This document shows positions 30,601-44,099 of a stretch of 64,000 nt of DNA, piece after piece (position 1 is the first letter of the stretch; each line of letters opens with the position of its first letter). The position numbers were made by a program, and so were the translations under genes. The notes beneath the pieces were generated by a model. The model searched no databases. It was not told where the DNA came from and saw only the letters and a list, made by a program, of their open reading frames with translations. This stretch comes from Saccharum officinarum (taxonomy: Eukaryota > Streptophyta > Magnoliopsida > Poales > Poaceae). The DNA is taken from contig CM036231.1 of the NCBI GenBank assembly GCA_020631735.1, positions 1,887,831-1,951,830 of the forward strand, written 5' to 3'.

Positions 30601-32782
30601 TAAAGTTGGGGTACAGAATTGCTTGCTCTCTGTCTTGTTAGATCAGTTGCTGTGTTTATGTAAATTCGACATGTTAAACTTTAGAATCATGCTGTGATAA
30701 TTATAAATGAAATATAGATAATTTCATAAGCTTTCCATAATGTCTTCTTGCAAGTCCTTTAGAGTTATAGATCTCCAGTTATGATTAAATTACTCAGCTG
30801 TTGGTCTGATGTCCAGAAGGTAGCAATTTCTAGTTCTAGTACTTTGATTAACTTTGTCATGCTTGGGTATTGAAGTGTGACTCATATCTTTGATGATACT
30901 TGGGTGGTACCCTGTGGTCTTGTGAGACTTGTTTCTTGATTGATGTGCTTGCCCTCTTCTATGTTATGTCTTAATGAGGAGTAAGTTAATTAGCTCTAGG
31001 GTTTATGTGAACTTTGGTATGCTTGTTGATTATTTTGTTTATTGCACTTCTATGCATTCATACATATGCATTATTGCACCTCATTTAGGTACGCTAGCAG
31101 AAACGTGTAAAGGATCTAAGGTGGAGCCAAACCCGAAGATGGAGTTGATCGATCTATCCCGAAGATAGAAGGACCGGACAAGTGATAGATTGGAAGATGC
31201 TCGCCAAGCGAACTCATCTGACATACTCTAACTTGAGTCGGATCCCAGGCAAGCCCCGGAGCATTATAAGCCTCCTATCTTTAAAGCAATTAATTCTATA
31301 TATGTTATAAGTATTGCTGCATTAAGTGATAGGAGTTGGTTGGAAACCCTTGCTGCATTATATCATTCCTTGTCCAGATATATGAATCCCTGAATCCTAC
31401 ATAGACTAGGATCGAGTAGATGCTTAGCCCTGCTTTAAGCGGTAGAAGTCAGGTGATTTCCTGTCACCTGCGAGATATAGGGATATTCATATATGGCACG
31501 GTTGGCTATATTTGCTATCGTGGAAAGGAACCATGTGTTAATAAAATGAAATAAGACCGGGCGGGATGATGATAGTGAAGCGACAAGGCATGGAGGTCTT
31601 GGGTGTGAATCTATCCCCGTCTGAGTCGTTTAAGGACCGATTCGCTGTACGTCCTTGAGTCATGTTGAACGCAGTCTAACACTTAGTTGGCCGGATAAGC
31701 CGTTCCGACCGCGAATCCGAGTAATACAGTTCAGACCGGGAATCGAATGGTAGGTTGCTTCTTGGAGGAGAGAAAGGATGTGCTTGGGGACATTGGCGTG
31801 AGACCAAGGGGGGGTTAGAGTCCCTATCACCTGGCAGAGTGTCGCCCTTGGGGTCGCGACATCATTCGGACCCGCGGCTCCTGAACTGTACCAAAGGTGA
31901 CCTGAGCAGCCCTCGCCAGGCGTGTCTCGGTGAGTGTTAGAAATACCCCTCCAGCTGGATAGGAATTCGATTCGAATCGCCGTCGCTCCCGGTTAGTGAG
32001 CACTTGACTTGAGCAGCGGCAACGTAGATTCCATTAAATTGAACGGATGGTTAATTGGATCACGATGGAAAGGTTGTCTTAATTTATACCTGCTATGGTT
32101 AATATTGTTTGCTCCTAATAAAGTGAGTGCTCTAGTACAGGTTCTAATATAGATGATAGGTTAATGATAATTAACTTGATGCTTAAGCATTAATGATTAA
32201 TCATCTATATTAAGCTTTTATGCAAAATGTTATCAAGCTAGCCCCACTTTATATCAGCCTTGCATGATCCTTGGTGTCACCTTATTTCTGGTTTCTGACG
32301 GGTAAGTCTAGCTGAGTACTTTGTCGTACTCAGGGTTTTATCCCCACTTGTTGCAGGTTGTGATGTATCATGGCGACTGCAAGAGTTGGTTGGCTCCTGC
32401 CATAGAGGCGGAGTGTGATCATGGGCATGATCCTTCTGAGCTACCTTATCTCTAATGCTTTTGTTGGAAGTCGACTGTGGTACTGGCATGTATTTGAAAT
32501 AAGATTTATGTTAGTTTTAAATTACCTTGCTTCCGCTACTTTTAAACTTAAGTTGTAATAACTATGTTGAACTCCGATGTATATTCAATTACTTGTGAAA
32601 TGGTTGTAACATATGACTTGTTATGTTGAATCACTACGATCTTGGCTTGTATGTTGGTTGGTTTGAAATCCCTCGTGATTTCATTGGACTACCGGAGTTA
32701 TATGGGCTCAAGTGCGAGAATTTGATCATTTCGGTGATTGTTTTTGTACTTGTGCTCTTATAATTTGGTCGGTTCCGTTACA
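27632..32782 (+). repeat. LARD 5' LTR
   Basis: Contains a GC-rich block at 28500-29350 whose open frames occur identically in the other LTR. The rest is AT-rich. A relic (TAAGTCTAGCTGAGTACTTTGTCG) near 32300 recurs at 41915. Confidence 0.93.
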
Positions 32783-35700
32783 GCTGGTATCGGAGCAAGA
32801 TTCAACATTAAACTTGTCGTATGTGTATTTAAAACAAAGGTTTTGTTTTATAAAATCAGTTTTATCAACTTATAGCTATATATAGGTTTGTGAAATCTGA
32901 ATTCTAAACCTAGTATGCCAGTGGTCAATTTCCTTATGCCCATATAAGGATTATTGGTGGCTTATATACGTACTAACTTGGGGGTTTTTCATTTATGCAT
33001 CTACGCCCAGGCCAAGGTATGTATGTGTGATGACTCTCCCACACTATGCTACCCGGTGTGTCAGATCAGAGGTAGCCTTCATATATGAAATAGCCATATA
33101 TGTTGCTAGTTTACTTTTATGCAACATCGCACCTCCGCTCAGGTAAGTGTGAGTTGTGAGAGCATGACCGTACAAACTGCGGTCTAGGGGAGAGCTAGTT
33201 TTGGTTACTAGATTATCTACATGTTACACACATGTATATATGAAGGTACTTAATTGTGGGTGATCGAATGATTCGGGTAGTTTTGGTGCTACATGTACGT
33301 ATACAGGGGTATATGTATATGGGAGTGCTTAGAATTTTATCTTCCTATTTCATTGTGTGCTATATTTGGGGAATTGTTGGGCTGCAATGAAACTTTTCTG
33401 CAGGTACGCTAACCATGAATGCGTAAGTCGAATGTAGTTGGCGACTAGCTATATATCGAAAGAGTGCGTGTTATGCCACCGACATAGAACGTGATCGCCA
33501 CCTTAGGTTGGCAATCTTGTGAGGACGAATAGGACGGAGCATGCATCTTCATGATTGTTGCCTTATGTATAGCTATGCTCCTCTCACCCTTGTCCTATAC
33601 GAAGTAACTTATGATTGATGTGGTACACTATCTTTCTTGAATGAAGCTAAATAAGAATGCCTTATTTCATGTTGCTTGAATAGGGAGTGTTTGAAGATAG
33701 TGTGTGCTTAGCCTTGTTAGAAATGATTGTGGTTACATGCTTGAACCTATAGATGTCCTCTAGGTTAGCCAAGTGGCGGATATGTTGTCATACAAGTGTT
33801 TGCAAATGCTTTAGACCTCACCTAAGTAATTGTGATTCTTATTAATGAATTAAATTAGTTGGTCTAAGGTAATAATATTTAGAGCTATTAGAATAACATG
33901 TTTGTGTGCTCTCTTGTTAAGTAGAACAAAGGCAAGTTTAGTTTTGCTTGTCGAATGTGGCTGCTAGAACGGTTTCCAATGTATTGATGCTTTCGTGGTC
34001 ATAAATGTGTTTTCTGTGGTTATAGAGAATATCAAAGTTGTAGCAAACTTACTTCTCTAGCTTGTCCTAAAATTTTATGACCCTAGGTCTTATGCTTTGA
34101 GAGTTATGAATTTTAGAAGTTTACTGTCAGGTTTTACTTATGCTCTGAATAGATCTGAATGTTTGCTTTGTTTGACCTGTGTGCATATGGAATCATGTCT
34201 TGGAGATAATAGAAGAAGTGTAGTACTTTTTCTAAGCTTTCCAAAGTGTCCTATATCACTAATTGGGGTGGTCTAAATCGCTAGTTGTGAGCTTGCAAAG
34301 TGGAATGACAGAATCTGTCCAAATCTGGGCAAAGATGTCTTTTTTTTGTCTTGTTTGGCCTTGTTAGCTGTATAATCTTCTTAATATGATAATAATAAAG
34401 TTATAGAAAACTTAATAAGCTTTACATAAAGTTAAGGCTTAGCCTTGTTGTGTCCCTAGAACTCCAGTTATGTAATTTTGAAGTTCTTGTCAGTTTTCTG
34501 TCCATATTGGTACAGATCTGAAACTTCAGCATGTTTGACCATGCTAACCTATGATTTAGCTTTTGGTATGAATAACTAATGTGTAGCCATCTTTCTAAGC
34601 TTTCTAGAAAGTCTAGGATCACCTTTATGGGATGTCTACAACCTCAGCTATGGTCGAAACAATTAACTACTATGTTGCTGTCCCTGTTCTGTGCCCATGC
34701 TAAGTAGCCACCTTAGCTAGCGTTTGTTTTAGGCTAAACTCGTAGTTAGTTCTTGCTTTAGATGAATGTTTGTATGTATGCTTGTTAGTTAATTAGTGTC
34801 ATAGTTGTCACTTCGTTTATCTTCGGTAAGTATACGAGTGTCGAGTAGCTTTATCTTAGAGCAATACTCGAGTTACGCGAAACGATCTCTTGGCGTCATC
34901 CCCAATTAGGTTCTTTTCCTTATGAGCCCAAGTCTAGACCATTAAATATTCGTGTATACCATGGTTGTCCTGCAACCGCACGTGAATACCTTTGTTTGAT
35001 CTACTAGCCCAGATAGTTTCTCTTCAACTCTTCCTTTTGGCTATAGTTGTTTGATGCCAAGTTGTAAGACCCTTAACTGAATCCTTGTTGGACCTTTCGG
35101 TTACCTCTCCTAAAGGTTAGCTAGTGTGACGCAATGTATCCATGCTATGGCCTCTAAATCGTGTGCTTGCAAATTCGTGCATCTACCTTATCAACCCAAT
35201 GTATGCCATTTGAAATTCCTCATCGGGTGTATATTCAGTAATGGTGTTGTGAGTAGCAACTAATGGTGCCGCGACGAAACCGAGAGCCTCCTGTGGGTGC
35301 ACACACAAGGTTGTGCTGCTCGGCACGCGCTGGTATCATGGTTTCTAATCATAATCCATTGTAGAACAACACTTATGTGGTTTTCACGTGACCTTCTTCC
35401 TTGATTGTTTTCCCATATCTTATCAAGAGACCCTTATATCGAACCAAAAGTAGTAGAGCTTCCTCCTGAAGTTGCTAAGAGGATAACCTTTAAAGAACAG
35501 GTTACTGACATAAACATTAACAAACTGCAATAGGTGGTAGACAAGTGACTCTACTTAGTTGTCCCAGTATTGACAACCAGCATCTAGGGAGCCACGTATC
35601 TCAGCTCTGTTGGATAAAAAGGACACGCAATACTTACTACTGGACAAGCCATTCGTTGGATAAGAATCAATCGTCATATTATGTAAATCTTAACCTTTGT

Positions 35701-37254
35701 ATGCATAATGGCCATACCGTCGAAATCAACCATCTTTGGTGTGACTCCTTATCCACTGACTTCGATGGCAACCATCTGTTCTGCATCAACCATAGTTGTT
35801 GTGGTCGAGAATGAAGAATTGGAACTTTTTAGTGTTGAGAGACAACTAATTAGTTACCAATAGGAAGGTTAATCTCCAGTTAGATAATGACTCTTTGGTA
35901 GCTATGAAGGCTATGTCTTACAGAGCAATAACCAATAAGAAGTTAATCAACTAGCCAACAACTTGAGTGATACTCTATCTTCCAGAGCCATTGTGATCAA
36001 GTCAATTAATCTTGGACAATCACACAGATAGTGCAAGATGTTCTATCAGCTAAGGTGAAGAAGTAGATAAAGTATGTGTTTTGCCTTGCAAAAGTAACAC
36101 GCAAGTTCAAAGTGTGTGCATCCTCGAATTGATATGTAATTTAATAGTCGAGATCTGATGTTGGATGACCCTTTGAGGTCTCACAGATACTAGTTTACAC
36201 TCTTTCATTTGCTTTTGCTTTCTCGTATCCCTAATGTACGAGCAGCCTTGGTTTCTACAAATCAATGTATGCCATCACGAAACAAAAGCAATTTGAAAAG
36301 TGTCAAACAACAGATTTTCCATCTTCGAGCTGCTGTTTGATCCTAAAAAGGAAAATTTTTACTCAATCGCTTGGTGGTAGACTACTCCCCGCGGTTAAGT
36401 GAATAAGTACAACTTTTGTTGTCCTTAAGGCCTCGTTACATCTTTCTTTGGGAATTATTTTCTAATGATGACATACTTTGGTACCTTATAAATGTTTTTA
36501 CCCAAGAGGTTGCATCTGATTCAACTCAGATAACTGTTGTCTTTGGATAAAAGAATCTTTTAGATAGCTGTTGGCAGAAATAGAAAGCCAACAGAGTCAG
36601 CTATCACATTCACTAACCTCTCGATAGACTCAGATAATACAGTGTTGTCATCAGAGAAAGAGAACTGCACACATGGAACCTTAAGTAGTTTTCCATTAGT
36701 TGGTGCCTAAATAAATGAACATTTACGACCAACATAGACCTTGTCTATTGGTTAGTCAGTATCCTATGGCCTCAGAGTATATTTGTCGTCTATGGTCTCA
36801 CACTTTTGGAAGGTTGTGCTCAAGCCATTTTGGTAGAGGACTGCTTTTCAAACTTTGTGAACATAGAGTCATTTCAACGAGTATACTTCTGATAATTCTG
36901 GTCTAGTGTGGAGTTCATACGGCCCATACTATGTTCACTAGAGAAGAAGAGATACTTGTGTATGGTTAGCTTATGGACCAATTGATCTCTGTACATTGAG
37001 AACGAAGTACTACGTTGTCTTGGATTCCTTCCAAAGTAACGATGCTTCGTGAAAGTCAATGAAGGAAATTCTTCAGACAAATTTTACCATGAAGAGGAAG
37101 TAACAGAAAGTGCCTGTGGCCAAATTGTTTGCCGATGTTGAAGCTTTATAGCTAAATGCTATAGAAGATGTTGGGAACTAGATAACGTGTCTCTCTTTCT
37201 TAAAAGATCTTCCATTCCGAATCTCGGGACGCGATTCTTTTAAGGGGGGAGGGC
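32783..37254 (+). other. LARD internal region, non-coding
   Basis: PBS at the left, PPT at the right. Several loose repeats of phrases on ATAAAGTTATAGAAAACTT and CTTTCTAAGCTTTCTAGAAAG are seen around 34020-34640. The longest frames (for example 35545-35814) show no known motif. Confidence 0.7.
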
Positions 37255-40200
37255 TGTAACACCCCAGGTGTTTGGCTTCCACATTTGCACTTGCATTTCA
37301 TAAACATGTGCATCATTCATCCATTCATGAGCTTATATTGCATGAAACATGCTTGTGAAACATGTGCAACACATCTTGGACACATGTGGAACACCCTAGT
37401 GGGACATGTGTAGCAGGTATCTTGAAACAACCACATGAAACAACTATAGCATTTCACTGAATTCTATGTTTCAATGCATGTGAGGCCTACACTTTTGTGC
37501 AACCTATGCATGGTGGGTATGTTTGGCCTCTACAACACCTTAACTACACTTAGGACACTTAATGGAACAATGTTCATGTTGATCATTTTGCCTAAAGGTG
37601 CTTCTAAGTGATGGTTGACCATGTATGGACCCTAGAACACTTTTGTTTGACCATTTCAAAAGTGTGACCTAGAAGTTTTGCATGACTGTGCACCCTTTTA
37701 CAAAGTTCTAGAGAATTTTATAAGGAACAAACTTTGTTTAAGAGTCAAGTCATGAAAATGTGTGGAACATGCTCAAAAAGGGCCCACAAGTCAGAAATAG
37801 AGCTGAATTCAGCACTTAGAAAATTAAAGCCCTGATTTCAGTGTCATCGACATTGGCATGTCACGTTCTCCAAAAATTGTTAAGTAACATGGGTAGGTCC
37901 AAATGTAAAAGTTGGAGCTCACATGAAGGGAAAGGCCATGCAAGAAGATGGCATAAGTTGCATTTCATTTTGGCCATCAATTCTTGTAGTTGCTAATCAC
38001 TGTTAACTCACTGACGCTGTCAACTTTGAGATTAATTAGCTGCTAATACATTGCTCTAATGACTAAGGTCCTTAAACAAGAGTTGTAGGGCATCATGAAA
38101 TGAACAACTTTCCTAATTGGCCCATACCCAAATTCGAACCCCGGACAGCCCAAAAATGGAACCCAAGGTGGTCTCGTCGACGCCCACCACGTGTTCGGTA
38201 GTAGGCTTCAATGGGCGCCGCGCGTCCGGACGTGGCACTCATGCCTGGCTCCCTCCCGGCACGCGTCCCTGCCACGCCTGGCCTTGCTGCGCGCGTCCCA
38301 CCTTCGGCCACGCGCCCTGTGCCCTGCTGCCGATGAGGAGGGCACCAGCACGCCCTCTCCTTCCCCTCTCCACTCCCTGCTCGCCCTCCTCGCTGGTGCC
38401 AAGCACGGCCACCGCGCACCGACATTTCAGAGCAGAGCTCGCTGCCGCTGCCGCTCTCGCTCCTCCATGCACCCTCCTGCATCCTCGAAAGCAGAGCACC
38501 GAGCCGCCATCGCCCACGCATGCGGGCGTAGCCGCCGCTGCCCCTGCGCATCACCCTCGCCGGCAGAGCCGAGCAGCGCCACCGCGTGTCGCATTCCCTG
38601 CTGCGGCCGCACATGGCTAGGGCGTCATGGGCCACCTTCGGCAAGCCCAAGTGCTCCCACGGGTGCGGGCGGACATGTTGGTGCTCGAGCTGCCTTCCCC
38701 GCCGTCGTTCGCCTCCGGTTCATCGCCACCGCCGGCGCGGCCACCACTAGGCCACCCGTGCACGTGGCTAGGAGGCCACGGTCCACCTCCGGTCGTGATT
38801 CCACCTCCCTTGGTTGCGGGTGGGCAAGCTGGTGCTCGTGCCGCCCTTGGCCACCACTGCCGGCGACTCCATCGCCGGAGAATGGCCGGCCGGCAAGCCA
38901 CCGGGCGCCTCCCCTGTTTCCGGTGCCGGGGGGGATGAAGGCCGACGCCTCTCTCTGTCTCTCGGGGTGAGCATGACAGGTGGGCCCGGCTGAGCAGCGG
39001 GTCCCACATGTCGGTTTTAGTAGTGACAGATCTGGGGTGGGAAATCGGGTGCGCCTAGCAAATCTAGGGTGGAGTAGTTGGTTTTGTTTTTGAATTTCAG
39101 AATTTGATTAAATCATCTAAAATTCATATCTCTTGCTAGGTAAGTCCAAAAATAGCAAATGTGGACTTTTTGGGAACCTTGAGAAGAGATCTATGCAGTG
39201 GAGTCATAATATGTTACATGTTTGTAGAAGTTTCCTGATGTCTTTATTTTTGCTTTAAAAAGGTTCCAAAAATGCTTATAAACTTAACCAGAGCAAGATC
39301 TGGAGTTTTAGAACCCCAAAAATGGTGATTCTTGTTTTGTTAATTTTGTGATGACTTTTACTTGCTAAGAAAAATATTAAACACACTACTTGTTCACTGT
39401 TTTCTTAAAGTTTTGTTTGGACCTTGATAAATAAGGAATTTACATTATATTGCTTGTTATTTTTATATCTTGAGTTGTGTTGCTCCAATTGATGTGAAAT
39501 TTTTATGGTAGGATTGTCATGCTATGCATGTACTGTGGTATAAATTTCATGGTCATTGCTTATTGTATGCTCAAGTTATTGAGTTAACTTGTTTATGGCT
39601 TAATAAATATCTTATAAAATATATATAAATGATAAAATAGAAAATGTTGCCCCATCACCTTATTATGATGTTACTCTATGATGTTGGTTCATTCTATGGT
39701 CATGTGTTCACAGAAAATATTGAGTTTTAGGTTTTACTTGCTCTCCCATGATTTATTGCTATAGTCATTTGTCTTTTTCATAGAGGTTGTTATACATGTC
39801 CAAATGGTTTCAAATTTGGACAGTAGACTTTTGGGAGCATGTGTAGGTCTCTGTAATTTTGGTAGAATTTATTATGCACTTTGATAGGTGTTCATAATTC
39901 CACCTAATTATCCAAATAAATTAAGAAAATGTATTAAAAGAATTTATTTAGTAATTGACACTATGTTTTCTGGTGTTCATTAGTCATGTGTGACATGTTG
40001 GTAAAGTTAGTTTTGTCCAAGTATATGTTTGCAACATAAGTTAATAATTATTCCTTGCAAACAAGGTTTCTGGACAGATCTGGAAACTTGGTAAAGTTCT
40101 TCATGATAATGTGCTTTGTTGTGAAACTTATTTATACAAAAGTTGTAGATAATTTATGTATCTAGCTACTGTTAAAATTTGGTGGCATTTGGCCATGTGG

Positions 40201-42395
40201 TTTATGAGTTATAGCTGTTTAAAGTTGGGGTACAGAATTGCTTGCTCTCTGTCTTGTTAGATCAGTTGCTGTGTTTATGTAAATTCGACATGTTAAACTT
40301 TAGAATCATGCTGTGATAATATAAATGAAATATAGATAATTTCATAAGCTTTCCATAATGTCTTCTTGCAAGTCATTTAGAGTTATAGATCTCCAGTTAT
40401 GATTAAATTACTCAGCTGTTGGTCTGATGTCCAGAAGGTAGCAATTTCTAGTTCTAGTACTTTGATTAACTTTGTCATGCTTGGGTATTGAAGTGTGACT
40501 CATATCTTTGATGATACTTGGGTGGTACCCTGTGGTCTTGTGAGACTTGTTTCTTGATTGATGTGCTTGCCCTCTTCTATGTTATGTCTTAATGAGGAGT
40601 AAGTTAATTAGCTCTAGGGTTTATGTGAACTTTGGTATGCTTGTTGATTATTTTGTTTATTGCACTTCTATGCATTCATACATATGCATTATTGCACCTC
40701 ATTTAGGTACGCTAGCAGAAACGTGTAAAGGATCTAAGGTGGAGCCAAACCCGAAGATGGAGTTGGTGGATCCATCCCGAAGATAGAAGGACGGACAAGT
40801 GATAGATTGGAAGATGCTCGCCAAGCGAACTCATCTGACATACTCTAACTTGAGTCGGATCCCAGGCAAGCCCCGGAGCATTATAAGCCTCCTATCTTTA
40901 AAGCAATTAATTCTATATATGTTATAAGTATTGTTGCATTAAGTGATAGGAGTTGGTTGGAAACCCTTGCTGCATTATATCATTCCTTGTCCAGATATAT
41001 GAATCCTTGAATCCTACATAGACTAGGATCGAGTAGATGCTTAGCCCTGCTTTAAGCGGTAGAAGTCAGGTGATTTCCTGTCACCTGCGAGATATAGGGA
41101 TATTCATATATGGCACGGTTGGCTATATTTGCTATCGTGGAAAGGAACCATGTGTTAATAAAATGAAATGAGACCGGGCGGATGATGATAGTGAAGCGAC
41201 AAGGCATGGAGGTCTTGGGTGTGAATCTATCCCCGTCTGAGTCGTTTAAGGACCGATTCGCTGTACGTCCTTGAGTCATGTTGAACGCAGTCTAACACTT
41301 AGTTGGCCGGATAAGCCGTTCCGACCGCGAAGCCGAGTAATACAGTTCAGGCCGGGAATCGAATGGTAGGTTGCTTCTTGGAGGAGAGAAAGGATGTGCT
41401 TGGGGACATTGGCGTGAGACCAAGGGGGGTTAGAGTCCCTATCACCTGGCAGAGTGTCGCCCTTGGGGTCGCGACATCATTCGGACCCGCGCTCCTGAAT
41501 CATATAAAAGGTGACCTGAGCAGCCCTGCCAGGCGCTGTCTCGGTGAGTGTTAGAAATACCCCTCCAGCTGGATAGGAATTCGATTCGAATCGCCGTCGC
41601 TCCCGGTTAGTGAGCACTTGACTTGAGCAGCGGCAACGTAGATTCCATTAAATTGAACGGATGGTTAATTGGATCACGATGGAAAGGTTGCCTCAATTTA
41701 TACCTGCTATGGTTAATATTGTTTGCTCCTAATAAAGTGAGTGCTCTAGTACAGGTTCTAATATAGATGATAGGTTAATGATAATTAACTTGATGCTTAA
41801 GCATTAATGATTAATCATCTATATTAAGCTTTTATGCAAAATGTTGTCAAGCTAGCCCCACTTTATATCAGCCTTGCATGATCCTTGGTGTCACCTTATT
41901 TCTGGTTTCTGACGGGTAAGTCTAGCTGAGTACTTTGTCGTACTCAGGGTTTTATCCCCACTTGTTGCAGGTTGTGATGTATCATGGCGACTACAAGAGT
42001 TGGTTGGCTCCTGCCGTAGAGGCGGAGTGTGATCATGGGCATGATCCTTCTGAGCTTACCTTATCTCTAATGCTTTTGTTGGAAGTCGACGTGGTACTGG
42101 CATGTATTTGAAATAAGATTTATGTTAGTTTTAAATTACCTTGCTTCCGCTACTTTTAAACTTAAGTTGTAATAACTATGTTGAACTCCGATGTATATTC
42201 AATTACTTGTGAAATGGTTGTAACATATGACTTGTTATGTTGAATCACTACGATCTTGGCTTGTATGTTGGTTGGTTTGAAATCCCTCGTGATTTCATTG
42301 GACTACCGGAGTTATATGGCTCAAGTGCGAGAATTTGATCATTTCGGTGATTGTTTTTGTACTTGTGCTCTTATAATTTGGACGGTTCCGTTACA
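37255..42395 (+). repeat. LARD 3' LTR
   Basis: Collinear with 27632-32782. Observed differences include a one-base loss in TGCTGCGCGCGTCCC (38286), GACATG for GACGTG (38683), and loss of a T in GCACTTTGATAGG (39878). Confidence 0.93.
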
Positions 42396-42505
42396 ACTTG
42401 CGAAGTCGACCAAAACAGGTTTCAGTGAACCACCAGATCCACTCAATCCGACCAGAAAGAGAAACATGCCTGATTTCAAACATGGAGCAAACGAACGAGG
42501 CCTTA

Positions 42506-42883
42506 GATATACTTCCTCAGTCCTAAATTAAAGACATCGATGCATTCTAAATGTATCTTAAAATTATAAGAATATTTTCTGGATTTGCTCAATCCATCTA
42601 TACATGCCTGCCTTTTAAACTCCATCCATACATGCTTTTTAAACATCACTTTGGACAAAATGACTTCTATAATTGGTAGCTTAAATCGATGACATGCATG
42701 CCTGCCTTTTTAAACTGTACATTACTACCAGACTCCCTTATTTGTTACTAAAATGTTTGAATACCTTGTATTTTCAATAGAAGTAATCATCTTCATAAAA
42801 CTCAAGTGCGACAAATGCATCTTAATTTTTCTATGCTTTTAAGAACTTTCTATGTAGGTGATTTTAACGGTTGGATCTTCAGT
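42506..42883. other. Diverged Stowaway-like sequence, no gene
   Basis: CTTCCTCAGTCCTAAATTAAAG at 42515 resembles a Stowaway end; the remainder up to the gap is AT-rich. Confidence 0.35.
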
Positions 42884-42983
42884 NNNNNNNNNNNNNNNNN
42901 NNNNNNNNNNNNNNNNNNNNNNNNNNNNNNNNNNNNNNNNNNNNNNNNNNNNNNNNNNNNNNNNNNNNNNNNNNNNNNNNNNN
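42884..42983. other. Assembly gap of 100 N
   Basis: Exactly 100 N, so the true distance is unknown. Frames that cross it are artefacts. Confidence 0.98.
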
Positions 42984-43029
42984 GCTGGCTTGGCGTCCAG
43001 GCGTCCGTATCCGCTACCCTCCCGGCTAA

Positions 43030-43274
43030 GGGCCTGTTTAGCTGCAATTTTTTTTTTTGCAAAATGACACTGTAACAAATTTTGTTGTTATTTGATAATT
43101 AGTGTCTAATCATGGTCTAATTAGACTTAAAAGATCCGTCTCGTTCATTTTGTCTAAACTGTGTAATTAGTTTTATTTTTTACTTATATTTAATGCTTCG
43201 TGCATGTGTCTAAAGATTTAATGTGACGAGGACTTAAAAAATTTTGTAAAATATTTTGGAACTAAAACCTGGCC
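43030..43274. mobile_element. Tourist-type MITE, copy 1
   Basis: GGGCCTGTTTAG... to ...GGAACTAAAACCTGGCC. Shares CATGTGTCTAAAGATT, TGTGTAATTAGTTTTATTTT and TTGTTATTTG with 61705-61946. Flanks TAA and TAC suggest a slightly changed 3-bp target duplication. Confidence 0.8.
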
Positions 43275-43803
43275 TACTGACTCGGCTCGAGGCGACGCCC
43301 GCGGCGGCTGAGCAGCTGGCTCGGTCAAATCTCGTCCCGGAAAAATCCCCAACGCAACGCTGCTGCCTTTTCTCGGTCACCCCGCTGCCTCTCCGCTGCA
43401 CACCGCTGCCGCTGTCGCTTTCTCCTCCATGGCGGTCTGCAACCGCTCCTCGCCGTCCTCCGACCTGCAACTGCTATGTCGCCGTCTTCACCGATTCGGC
43501 GGTGCCGGAGATGCCGCAGCTCGCTATCCGTCTCACCCGATTCGATGGTGCCTGATGCAGCAGCTCTCCATCCGCTGTAGTTCATGAAATATAGTAATTT
43601 GGCACTTCGTGCTAGTACTGATGTGGTCATAAATCATAAACTATAGTAGTAATTTGGCACTTCGTGTGAATATAGTCAACTATATCTGTGTGACTATGTC
43701 TAATTTTGGGCTAGCCTGGAGTTTTCTGAAGTGAAGGAAGAGAGAGCAGTGTCCACCATCGGATTGCAAGGAAACTCGTGAGAGTCCAGGCCAAAATGCA
43801 AGT
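43275..43803. other. GC-rich patch and flank, no gene supported
   Basis: 43280-43560 is GC-rich with a frame open on both strands. No motif, no convincing start. 43560-43800 is AT-rich with a short direct repeat (GTAATTTGGCACTTCGTG, 43591 and 43649). Confidence 0.35.
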
Positions 43804-43806
43804 TTA

Positions 43807-44050
43807 GGCGCGTTCACTTGCCATGCATACTCAAAATATTTTCTCTTTCACCATCATATCGAATCCTTTAGACGCATGCATGAAGCATTAAATGTAGGTA
43901 AAAAAAATAACTAATTGCATATTTGTCTGTAAAGTTCGAGACGAATCTGTTTTGAGTCTAATTAATCCATGTTGAACAAATTTTACCAAATAACAACGAA
44001 AAGTGATACAGTAACTTTTCACTCCAAAATTTCTCAACTAAACACACCCT
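43807..44050. mobile_element. Tourist-type MITE, copy 2 (opposite orientation)
   Basis: Same family as 61705-61946 in reverse: GACGCATGCATGAAGCATTAAAT and CAAATAACAACGAAAAGTG. Flanked by TTA at 43804-43806 and 44051-44053. Confidence 0.82.
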
Positions 44051-44099
44051 TAGGAAGATTCGTAGCTCTGAATACCAATTGAGTAGTAATATGCAGCTG

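Larger units (their letters stand above)
27632..42395 (+). mobile_element. LARD-like LTR retrotransposon with 5.1 kb LTRs
   Basis: TGTAAC...GTTACA LTRs at 27632-32782 (5151 bp) and 37255-42395 (5141 bp), flanked by 5-bp duplications ACTTG (27627-27631 and 42396-42400). PBS CTGGTATCGGAGCA lies at 32784 (initiator tRNA-Met type). The PPT, AAGGGGGGAGGG, is at 37242-37253. The 4.5 kb internal region has no frame over 100 codons and no recognised protein motif. The end just before the PPT (CCGAATCTCGGGACGCGATTC) is like the pol end of Tekay/Del Gypsy elements, so it probably moves with enzymes of such a relative. The LTRs differ by small indels and a modest number of substitutions, so the insertion is recent. 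Confidence 0.92.
27323..42502. mobile_element. Tourist-like element (411 bp) split by the LARD
   Basis: GGCCTCATTTGGTTTGG at 27323 and its inverted partner CAAACGAACGAGGCC ending 42502 are flanked by TTA (27320-27322, 42503-42505). Without the LARD and its duplicated target it measures about 411 bp. Confidence 0.72.

Noticed and set aside
42806..43078. Frames crossing the N run
   Set aside because: They exist only because unknown bases contain no stop.
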